NCBI GenBank assembly: GCA_934667465.1
Contig: CAKUMG010000158.1
Span: 1-9,276, forward strand
Length of the DNA: 9,276 nt
From: an uncultured Actinoplanes sp.
Lineage (GTDB): Bacteria > Actinomycetota > Actinomycetes > Mycobacteriales > Micromonosporaceae
Direction: 5' to 3'
Under the pieces are notes generated by a model that made no database searches, was not told the origin of the DNA, and was given only the letters and a program-made list of their open reading frames with translations. Of this stretch, positions 1 through 8,500 are shown one piece after another (positions within the stretch are counted from its first letter, which is position 1; every line of letters starts with the position of its first letter). The translations under genes and the position numbers were made by a program.

Positions 1-87
1 GGTGGCGACGTCGCCGCCGGCGGAGAAGGCCCGCCCCTCCCCCGTGAGCACCGCCGCGCGCACGCCGTCGTCCCGGACCCCGTCAAC
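1..87 (-). CDS. Enoyl-CoA hydratase/isomerase family fragment, N-terminus missing, continues past left edge
   Basis: Read on the minus strand toward position 1, the frame gives VRAAVLTGEGRAFSAGGDV. This closely matches the first oxyanion-hole block of the crotonase superfamily (consensus like VRAVVLTGxGRAFSAGGDL), which covers enoyl-CoA hydratases and isomerases acting on acyl-CoA thioesters. In a normal crotonase this block lies about 45-60 residues from the N-terminus. Here the same frame meets the uvrA TAG stop only about 17 codons upstream. The only usual start codon between is a GTG at 63-61, directly at this block, which would remove the first beta strands. No crotonase N-terminus is visible in other frames of the uvrA tail. 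The gene therefore appears 5'-truncated, either as a decayed remnant or because the left end is misjoined near the inverted repeat at 64-104. The family call is firm. Whether the gene is functional cannot be judged, because the rest is outside the window. Confidence 0.7.
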
Positions 88-104
88 GGGTCCGGGACGA
101 CGGC
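64..104 (-). terminator. Perfect 17-bp inverted repeat after uvrA; possible terminator
   Basis: Positions 64-80 are the exact reverse complement of 88-104, with a 7-nt loop (81-87, CGTCAAC). The hairpin begins 8 bases past the uvrA stop, where an actinobacterial terminator without a U-tract would sit, and no U-run follows. One arm also encodes residues of the enoyl-CoA hydratase fragment (VRDDGVR). It may therefore instead be a fold-back scar at a join rather than an evolved terminator. Confidence 0.55.
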
Positions 105-111
105 AGCGTCT

Positions 112-3099
<2,988 letters not shown>

Positions 3100-3139
3100 A
3101 GCCAGCCACTCCAGTTACGTCAGAGGTATAGGCGCCGCC

Positions 3140-3162
3140 ACCCTAACGAGGGGGTACGACAT
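3140..3162 (-). promoter_or_regulatory. Candidate uvrA promoter, partial PafBC (RecA-independent damage) motif
   Basis: On the minus strand TAGGGT (3145-3140) fits the actinobacterial -10 TANNNT and predicts a transcript start near 3133, about 34 nt before the uvrA GTG. Exactly 8 nt upstream of it lies ATGTCGTAC (3162-3154). The mycobacterial RecA-NDp/PafBC promoter is TTGTCRGTG-N8-TANNNT. The TGTCR core and the spacing match, but the last three bases of the upstream element do not. I saw no LexA box (CGAAC-N4-GTTCG type) in the 154-bp gap. The -10 box is plausible; assignment to PafBC is an inference. Confidence 0.4.
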
Positions 3163-3253
3163 TTTTCCGCCGAAGAACAACAGCGCCCCGTGCCGCCTGC
3201 TTGTTCCCCCCATCCCACCACGCCGACACCGCGACCGGCAGGACCGGGAAAAG

Positions 3254-4987
3254 TCACCCGGTGGGGTGAACCAGCTCACGCACGTCCCACAGCTCCACGC
3301 CGCCAACCTGCTGCGGCTCCGCCCCGATCAGGTCCGTCAGGATCGTCCGGAGCAGCTCGTGACGCTCGGTGCCGGGCACGAGCACCACGACCGAGGCCCG
3401 CCAGTGGGTCAGGTCCGCGACCGCCGCCTGCCGGTCGGCGGAGGTCAACACCGGCATGCGACCGTACGCCTGAGCGACCCGCAGGATCGAGGTGGTGGGC
3501 CGCAGCGGCGCCCGCCACGACCCGGTCCGGTCCTCCGGCGGGTTCGCCGGGCCCATGAAGTATCCACCCGGCACGGCGAAGTTCAGCCCGCTGAGCGCGA
3601 ACCAGCGCATGCCCTCGCGCCCGTAGGTGACCTCGGGCACCGGCACGGACACCAGCGTGCGCCCCTCCGGCACATAGTCCTCGTACATCTTCTCCGCGAT
3701 GAACGGCGGCAGCGGGGTGGCCGCCACCACCGGCAGCGGCTTGGGCAGCACCGGCACGACCGCCACCGCGACCAGCACCCAGAACGCGCGCCGGTGCCGG
3801 CGGGCGATCCGCCCGGTCCGGTCGCAGGCCAGCGCGAGCAGCACCCCGATCAGCGCGGCGGGCACCATCGCGAACCGGGTCACGCTGACCAGGTCGATGA
3901 TCGGCACATGCTGGATCAGCGCGAACGGCAGCGGGAACCCGGTGTCGTGCCCGGCCACCCGCAGCTCGGGGCCCATCGACATGAGCAGCAGCACCAGCGC
4001 GGCGACCATGGTGGCGCGCGCGGCGGCGCTGCGCCACAGCAGCACCCCCGCGACCACGAGCAGGACCAGCATCGGCAGGCCCCAGAACGTGTTGTCCTCG
4101 GTGGGGCTGGCGCTCAGCTGCCGGGCGATCGCACTGTTGCCGGCCAGCGACTGCCGCGCGTAGGCGCCCAGCGACAGCAGGTCGGTGACGAACTCCCCCG
4201 GCGCGAACGGCTGGCCGCTGTAGCTCTGCGGCCCGGAGAACTGCCACCACAGCGGGTACGCCAGCAGGGCCAGCGCCGTCGCGCCGGCCACGCCCAGCCC
4301 GGCCAGGAAACGCCCGGCCACCTCGCGCACGACCCGCGGGGCGAAGCACGCGTACGCGATGACGAACGCCAGGAACGTGAGCGCCGTGAAGAGCAGGGTC
4401 TCCTCGTTGACGAAGACCTGCAGCACCACGAGCAGGCCCAGGATCACGCCGCCGCGCAGGACCCGGCCGGGCTCGCGCAGCCGCAGCACCTGCCAGACGA
4501 GAAACGGCAGCACGAAGTTGGCGACGAAGTTCACATGACCGTTGGCGTGGGACACCATCGCGGGCGCGAACCCGCACCAGAGCCCGCCGAGCCAGGCCGC
4601 GAGCTCCGACCGTACGAGATGACGGCGCAGCACCCACCACCACGCCGCCGCCGTCCCCGCCAGCCCCAGCGTGAGCAGGGCCACCAGCGAGACACCCGCG
4701 CCGAGGAAGTGCGTGACCGGCGCGAACGGCACACTCAGCGCCAGGATGGACGTGTTGGCCATCATGTTGACGCCGTCCGGCACGTTCATCCGGCCGGACA
4801 GGAACGGGTTCTCCCCGTGGAAGACGACCCGCTCGCCGTGCGCCAGCACGAACAGGAAGAAGCCGTGGTCGTCGTCGTTGTGCGCGAGCACCCGCGTGGC
4901 CGGGCTGATCCACAGCTGGATCAGCGTCACCACGCTCAGGACGAGATAGCTGACCGGCGCCCAGACCCACGCGCGGGCAGCATGCAC
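3254..4987 (-). CDS. Polytopic membrane protein, GT-C glycosyltransferase-like, function unknown
   Basis: 577 residues from the GTG at 4987, which has AGGAGGG 10 nt upstream; an upstream in-frame GTG at 5047 lacks such a site. I do not recognise the exact family. About 11-12 membrane segments are visible, for example near 8-28, 78-97, 99-120, 129-146, 152-170, 180-213, 228-248, 301-318, 325-339, 372-388 and 401-415. A C-terminal domain of about 150 residues, probably extracytoplasmic, follows. After the first membrane segment comes HNDDDH (36-41), the place and type of the acidic motif in GT-C enzymes that use lipid-phosphate sugars. A loop HxNGHxNF motif lies at 147-154. The architecture therefore suggests transfer of a sugar to a cell-envelope acceptor outside the membrane. 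Substrate and acceptor cannot be told, and a non-catalytic membrane protein is possible. It lies 88 bp downstream of rsgA on the same strand, so co-transcription is possible but the pairing has no obvious functional meaning. Confidence 0.75.
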   Translation of the reverse strand: MHAARAWVWAPVSYLVLSVVTLIQLWISPATRVLAHNDDDHGFFLFVLAHGERVVFHGENPFLSGRMNVPDGVNMMANTSILALSVPFAPVTHFLGAGVSLVALLTLGLAGTAAAWWWVLRRHLVRSELAAWLGGLWCGFAPAMVSHANGHVNFVANFVLPFLVWQVLRLREPGRVLRGGVILGLLVVLQVFVNEETLLFTALTFLAFVIAYACFAPRVVREVAGRFLAGLGVAGATALALLAYPLWWQFSGPQSYSGQPFAPGEFVTDLLSLGAYARQSLAGNSAIARQLSASPTEDNTFWGLPMLVLLVVAGVLLWRSAAARATMVAALVLLLMSMGPELRVAGHDTGFPLPFALIQHVPIIDLVSVTRFAMVPAALIGVLLALACDRTGRIARRHRRAFWVLVAVAVVPVLPKPLPVVAATPLPPFIAEKMYEDYVPEGRTLVSVPVPEVTYGREGMRWFALSGLNFAVPGGYFMGPANPPEDRTGSWRAPLRPTTSILRVAQAYGRMPVLTSADRQAAVADLTHWRASVVVLVPGTERHELLRTILTDLIGAEPQQVGGVELWDVRELVHPTG

Positions 4988-4997
4988 CGGCGGCTCA

Positions 4998-5004
4998 CCC
5001 TCCT
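4998..5004 (-). promoter_or_regulatory. Shine-Dalgarno deciding the membrane protein start
   Basis: Minus-strand AGGAGGG ends 10 nt before the GTG at 4987-4985. It is the only strong ribosome binding site near the 5' end of this frame. It favours the start that places the first membrane segment at residue 8, over longer versions reaching into the rsgA 3' end. Confidence 0.6.
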
Positions 5005-5075
5005 GCGGAGAGCGCCGGCCGGTCCGGGGTTCCTCGAGCGTGGCCACCGGTGCATCTTGCCAGAGCGCGCCGCGG

Positions 5076-6104
5076 TCACCGCGGTCTGCGCCGACCGTAC
5101 GAGGCCAGCCGGGCCGCCTTCCGGCCGCTCTCCTCGGCCACCTCGCGGTGCAGTTTCCGCCAGCTTTCCCACCTCCGCGGCGCCAACGTCCCGTCCTCGA
5201 GCGCCGCGCGGACCGCACAGCCGGGCTCGGCATCGTGACCACAGTCACCGAATCGGCAGTGGGCGGCCAGCGCCGCGACATCCGCGAATGCCCGCTCCAG
5301 CCCCTCGCCGGTGTCGAGCAGGCCGACGCCGCGGATGCCCGGGGTGTCCAGCACCGCGCCGCCCTGGGGCAGCAGGACGAGGCTCCGGTACGCGGTGGTG
5401 TGCCGGCCCTTGCCGTCGGCGCGCCGGATCTCCTGCACCCCCATCACGTCCGTGCCCGCGAGCGCGTTGACGATGCTCGACTTGCCGGCCCCCGAACGCC
5501 CCAGCAGCGCCAGCGTCCGGCCGCCCTCGGTGAGCCCGCACAGCTCGGCCACGCCCGCACCGCTGCGCACACTGACCGGAAGCACCCGCACACCGGGAGC
5601 GAGCTCGGCCAGCTGCCGCGCGACCGCCCCCGGATCGCGAGCGGTGTCACACTTCGAGAGCACGATCACCGGCTGCGCCCCGGACTCCCAGGCCAGCGCG
5701 AGCAGCCGCTCCACCCGCGCGTCGTCGGGCGCCGGATGCATCGGCTCGACGACCGCGACGACGTCCATGTTGGTGGCCAGCACCTGGCCGGTCGAATCCT
5801 TGTCGGCGGTACGCCGCACGAGCGCGGTACGCCGCGGCAGCACCACCTCGAGCGTGAGGCGCCGGTCGGGCCAGCGCCGCAGCACCGCCCAGTCCCCGGC
5901 ACAGGGCAGGTCGGCGGGGTCGGCGGCGGCACTGAGCAGCAGGCTGCCGGCGAGACTGGCCCGGTGCACGCCGCCGGCGGCGAACACGGTGCAGACACCC
6001 CGGTCGGCGCGCAGCACGCGCCCGGCAAGCGTGTCGGGGCGGTCGAAAGGCCGGAAGGCGGACGCGAGCGTCGCGTCCCAGCCCGGAGCGGGCAGGAAAG
6101 ACAT
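5076..6104 (-). CDS. rsgA: Ribosome small subunit-dependent GTPase A (RsgA/YjeQ)
   Basis: 342-residue circularly permuted GTPase that binds the 30S subunit late in maturation and is released on GTP hydrolysis. An N-terminal OB-fold-like region (about 20-110) precedes the GTPase, whose motifs run in permuted order. G4 is SKCD at 150-153, where NKxD/TKxD is usual. G1 is GRSGAGKSS at 202-210, G2 is GKGRHTT at 231-237 and G3 is DTPG at 253-256. The zinc motif C-x4-C-x-H-x5-C follows exactly (C283, C288, H290, C296), then a basic helical tail rich in Arg and Lys. The ATG at 6104 was chosen because GAGGG sits 6 nt upstream and the protein then begins MSFLPAPGWD, normal for the family. A longer form from a GTG at 6179 would add 25 proline/arginine-rich residues without a well-spaced ribosome site. 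The family is certain; the gene may be a second, divergent RsgA, since the main actinobacterial copy usually sits beside aroA. Confidence 0.93.
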   Translation of the reverse strand: MSFLPAPGWDATLASAFRPFDRPDTLAGRVLRADRGVCTVFAAGGVHRASLAGSLLLSAAADPADLPCAGDWAVLRRWPDRRLTLEVVLPRRTALVRRTADKDSTGQVLATNMDVVAVVEPMHPAPDDARVERLLALAWESGAQPVIVLSKCDTARDPGAVARQLAELAPGVRVLPVSVRSGAGVAELCGLTEGGRTLALLGRSGAGKSSIVNALAGTDVMGVQEIRRADGKGRHTTAYRSLVLLPQGGAVLDTPGIRGVGLLDTGEGLERAFADVAALAAHCRFGDCGHDAEPGCAVRAALEDGTLAPRRWESWRKLHREVAEESGRKAARLASYGRRRPR

Positions 6105-6144
6105 GGAAACCCTCAAAGGCGAGAGGAACGGGCGCCGACGGATG

Positions 6145-6192
6145 TCAGGCGCGGGCCCCGGGTCGGAGCGGGGACACACTGACGACGAGCAC
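6145..6192 (-). CDS. Possible 15-residue leader peptide upstream of rsgA
   Basis: On the minus strand GGAGGAGGT (6209-6201), nearly fully complementary to the 16S 3' end, lies 8 nt before a GTG at 6192. That GTG opens a 15-codon frame (MLVVSVSPLRPGARA) ending in TGA at 6147-6145, 40 nt before the rsgA ATG and in a different frame from it. This is the strongest ribosome site in the window, yet no longer gene uses it: the rsgA frame GTG at 6179 is 21 nt from it. A leader peptide coupling translation to rsgA is the simplest reading. A chance purine-rich stretch in the promoter region is the alternative. Confidence 0.35.
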   Translation of the reverse strand: MLVVSVSPLRPGARA

Positions 6193-6294
6193 TTACTCCC
6201 ACCTCCTCCACGGGTTCGTCACGACGCGTCTGGCACCGACGGTAGGTCCGCGGCGCCGGGAGCGAAACCCATTTCCGCCGCCCCCGCCCGGGGC

Positions 6295-6372
6295 GCCACG
6301 CCGGCGCGGGGTTCGGTGGCTGGGCGGGGCGGCGGGGTGCCACGCCGGGGCGGGGGTTCGGTGGCTGGGCGG
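6295..6372. repeat. Direct duplication of a 33/34-bp GC-rich element in the divergent promoter region
   Basis: GCCACGCCGG begins both copies and TTCGGTGGCTGGGCGG ends both. Copy 1 is at 6295-6327 and copy 2 at 6339-6372, with a period of about 44 bp. They differ by one substitution and one extra G. The pair lies between the rsgA leader and the promoter of the plus-strand gene, ending 22 bp before that gene's -10 box. It could be a pair of regulator sites or simple slippage. Apart from this pair, the leader ORF and the -10 box, I see nothing in 6105-6405. Confidence 0.7.
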
Positions 6373-6393
6373 TGCGCAGGCGCGTACGGCCGA

Positions 6394-6399
6394 TAGGGT
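6394..6399 (+). promoter_or_regulatory. -10 box for a probably leaderless transcript
   Basis: TAGGGT fits actinobacterial TANNNT. The GTG start at 6406 is the seventh base after it, where transcription should begin, so the mRNA would start at its own start codon. No good Shine-Dalgarno precedes the GTG, although the AGGG inside the box is a weak alternative. Confidence 0.5.
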
Positions 6400-6405
6400 T
6401 TTGAC

Positions 6406-7113
6406 GTGACGATGGATCCGCTGGTCCTCATGACCGATGTCGATCAGGCCACCGAGCGGCTGGTCCGCACCGCCGAGCGGCTCGAGCCGGACGCGCAGAC
6501 GGCGCCGTCCGCGCTGCCGGGCTGGACGATCGGGCACGTGCTGACCCATGTGGCGCGCAACGCCGACGCCTACACCAACCTGCTGACCTGGGCGCGGACC
6601 GGGGTGGAGACCCCGGCGTACGCGACGCCGACCGCCCGCACCGAGGGTCTCGAGGCGGGGCGCTCCCGGCCGGTCGCCGAGCAGATCGCCGACATCCGCG
6701 AGGCGCACGAGCGGTTCGCCGACGCCGCCGCGGCGATGCCGGCCGCGGCCTGGACGGTCGTGCTCCCGCCCACCGGCTCGTCCGCGGCGGCGGTGCCGTG
6801 GGCCCGGCTGCGCGAGGTCGAGGTGCACCACGTCGACCTCGGCCGCGGCTACACGCCGGAGGACTGGACGGACGGGTTCGCGCTGCGCCTGCTCCGCGAG
6901 ATCATCGCCGGCGCCCGCCCGGGCACGCCGGGCCTGGTCCTGCGCCCGCACGGCCTGGACCATTCGCTGACCATGGGCGCGACGACCGCCACCACCCCCG
7001 CGGTGGGCGGCCCGACCCGCGCGATCGCCGCCTGGCTCGCGGGCCGCGCCGACGGCGCGGAGCTGACCGTCTCCCCCGACGGCGAGCTCCCCGTCCCGCC
7101 CGTCTGGAAGTGA
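6406..7113 (+). CDS. Maleylpyruvate isomerase family, mycothiol-dependent DinB-like enzyme
   Basis: 235 residues with the MDMPI/DinB-type four-helix fold of the TIGR03083 family. LPGWTIGHVLTHVARNAD (37-54) is the hallmark first metal-binding segment, with H48. REVEVHHVDLG (136-146) supplies E137 and H141 in the E-x3-H spacing, so the H-E-H metal triad of mycothiol-dependent maleylpyruvate isomerase is complete. A C-terminal alpha/beta domain (about 160-235) resembles the second domain of the family. Such proteins use mycothiol as cofactor or substrate; true maleylpyruvate isomerases act in gentisate breakdown, but most homologues are unassigned. With no gentisate genes nearby I would not name it maleylpyruvate isomerase. 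It probably forms a unit with the downstream MBL gene, 157 bp away across the tandem array. The GTG start is preferred over the ATG at 6412 because of the -10 spacing. Confidence 0.88.
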   Translation: MTMDPLVLMTDVDQATERLVRTAERLEPDAQTAPSALPGWTIGHVLTHVARNADAYTNLLTWARTGVETPAYATPTARTEGLEAGRSRPVAEQIADIREAHERFADAAAAMPAAAWTVVLPPTGSSAAAVPWARLREVEVHHVDLGRGYTPEDWTDGFALRLLREIIAGARPGTPGLVLRPHGLDHSLTMGATTATTPAVGGPTRAIAAWLAGRADGAELTVSPDGELPVPPVWK

Positions 7114-7259
7114 CCTCCACGCCGTCCCGCCCGTCCGGGAATGACTTCCACGCCGTCCCGCCCGCCTGGGATGACCTTCACGTCCGGGACGACCATCACG
7201 TGTTTCACCCGTCCGGGACGACCATCACGTGTCCCACCCGTCCGGGATTGACCTTCACG
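7091..7259. repeat. Six-unit imperfect tandem repeat, about 30 bp per unit
   Basis: The units are 7091-7121, 7122-7152, 7153-7182, 7183-7200 (shortened to 18 bp), 7201-7229 and 7230-7259. They share a pattern like CCGTCCCGCCCGTCCGGGA followed by TGACxTTCACG. The first unit contains the last codons and TGA stop of the preceding gene, so the array seems to have grown from that gene's 3' end. A stretch of 23 bases (7181-7203 and 7210-7232) is identical at a 29-bp offset. Unit lengths of 29-31 bp break frame, so this is a DNA-level repeat. The last unit ends 11 bp before the next gene's ATG. Confidence 0.85.
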
Positions 7260-7270
7260 AGGGAGCGATC

Positions 7271-7531
7271 ATGACGTACACCGGTGACGTGAGCCGCGGC
7301 TCGGCCCCCGCGATCCGCGAGCTGGCCGGCCTGACGATGACCAAGGTCTCGGTCGGCCCGATGGACAACAACGCCTACGTCTTGAGGTGTACGTCCGATG
7401 GCAGCACGCTGCTGATCGATGCCGCCAGCGACGCCGCCACCCTGCTGACCCTGATCGGCGACGCCGGCCTGTCCACCGTGGTGACCACCCACCAGCACCA
7501 CGACCACCACGGCGCCCTGGCCGAGGTCGTC
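7271..7531 (+). CDS. MBL-fold metallo-hydrolase (glyoxalase II-like), cut off at the junction
   Basis: About 87 authentic residues from the ATG at 7271, which has GAGGGAG just upstream. VGPMDNNAYVLRC (28-40), the strand LLIDAASDA and TTHQHHDHHGALAEVV (72-87) are typical of actinobacterial glyoxalase II-like hydrolases such as Mycobacterium Rv1637c. The metal motif HxHxDH is at H74, H76, D78, H79. The downstream His and Asp ligands of a full protein of roughly 200-plus residues are absent. After about residue 87 the open frame runs on to 8632, but that stretch is antisense to the metallopeptidase gene and has no MBL character. The gene is therefore truncated at about 7526-7540. A role in thioester or mycothiol-conjugate hydrolysis beside a mycothiol-dependent enzyme is plausible inference. 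Confidence 0.85.
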
Positions 7532-7540
7532 GGTGAGGAG
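7526..7540. other. Junction between two unrelated genomes (probable chimera)
   Basis: To the left, the plus strand encodes a normal MBL N-terminus. To the right, the minus strand encodes the C-terminal part of a metallopeptidase of a different lineage. Both are interrupted at the same few bases, and neither has its own end here. The sequence around GTCGTC (7526-7531) fits both reading frames, so a short shared sequence may have seeded the join. No transposase, integrase, tRNA or target duplication is visible. Confidence 0.8.
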
Positions 7541-8500
7541 GCGGGGCTCGGGGTCGTCGCTGACCCCCTCGAGCTCGGCCGCCGTGGGCCTGCGGTACCC
7601 GGGGATCTCGCGCTCCATCGCGTCCACCCGCTCCCGGTTGCGGATGCGGCGGGGGATGATGGCCGCGAACCCCACCACCAGCGCGATCACCCAGATCAAC
7701 CCCACGTTGCCGGCCACGGAGAGCCAGCCGTAGCGCTTGCGCACGTCCTTGCGCCACTCGTCCTCCAGCTGCCCCATCGTCATCCCGAAGGTGACGCGGA
7801 CGGAGCGGTCCAGCGAGCCCTCACGGCGCCAGTTCTCCATCAGCAGGGCAAAGCCGCGCTCCCCGCTGCGCCGCCGCAGGTGGTCCACCATCGTGGCGGA
7901 GAGCAGGTACGCCAGCCGGGCGCGGGCGGCGGAGCGCGGCCACGCCAGCTCCAGGGAATCCAGGGGTGGCGCCTTGCCGAGCAGAAACGCCAGCCGCAGC
8001 GTCCATCCGCTCTCCACGTCCCAGCTGCCGGCGGCCACCTCCGCGTATCCCTCGTTGAACCAGCGCGGGATGGTCCCCGGCAGCCGCTCGCGCAGGGCCA
8101 GGTGCGCGATCTCGTGGCGCAGCGTGGCGGCCGCGTCCACGGGCCGGACGTCGGGGATGGGATAGACGGGAAGGACGATGATGCGGTAGTCCGGGATGGC
8201 CACGCCGCCCGCCCACTCCGGCGCGCGCCCGCCCGTGGCCGCGCTGAAGTCCGCCGGCGTGGGCGCCAGGACGAGGATGGACGAGTCCGGCACGGTGCCG
8301 CGCCCAAAGCCGGGGAGCGGCATGGGGCGCGTGGCGGTGGCGAGCACCTCGCGGGCCAGCGGCAGGTGGCGCGGCGCGTGGATCACGCGCACGGTGCCGG
8401 CCTGCAGGGTGTCCGCGTCCGTCGTCTGCGCGGCGGCGGGCGCCGGCCGGGTCGAAAAGGAGAGGAGCGCGAGGAGCGCGGCGAAGAGGACGCGCGTCAG
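7526..8500 (-). CDS. Secreted gluzincin-type metallopeptidase (peptidase MA-like), 3' end lost at junction
   Basis: About 325 residues before the frame crosses into unrelated sequence. A signal peptide is clear (TRVLFAALLALLSFS, then PAPAAAQ, cleavage near residue 24-25). Zinc motif HEIAH lies at 129-133 and WFNEGYAE at 147-154, where E150 is the likely third ligand; this is the layout of peptidase MA-like gluzincins. A single membrane helix (about 262-283) is followed by a basic stretch RRIRNRER, so the catalytic domain should face the periplasm or exterior with a short cytoplasmic tail. The tail is cut near residue 325. The start is uncertain: a CTG at 8500 overlaps the TPR gene stop and gives an ideal signal peptide, while a GTG at 8560 would add 20 residues inside the TPR gene. 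The substrate is unknown. Close coupling to the TPR gene suggests an operon. Confidence 0.8.

Noticed and set aside
5048..5281. Longer N-terminus for the membrane protein
   Set aside because: It would overlap the rsgA 3' end, is Arg/Gly-rich low-complexity sequence, and the strong ribosome site supports the GTG at 4987.
7091..7259. CRISPR array
   Set aside because: The units are directly adjacent with no unique spacers, vary in length and sequence, and include the 3' end of a coding gene. No cas genes are present.
7091..7259. Repeat-containing small protein encoded by the tandem array
   Set aside because: Unit lengths of 29-31 and 18 bp shift the frame between copies on both strands, so no repeated peptide is maintained.
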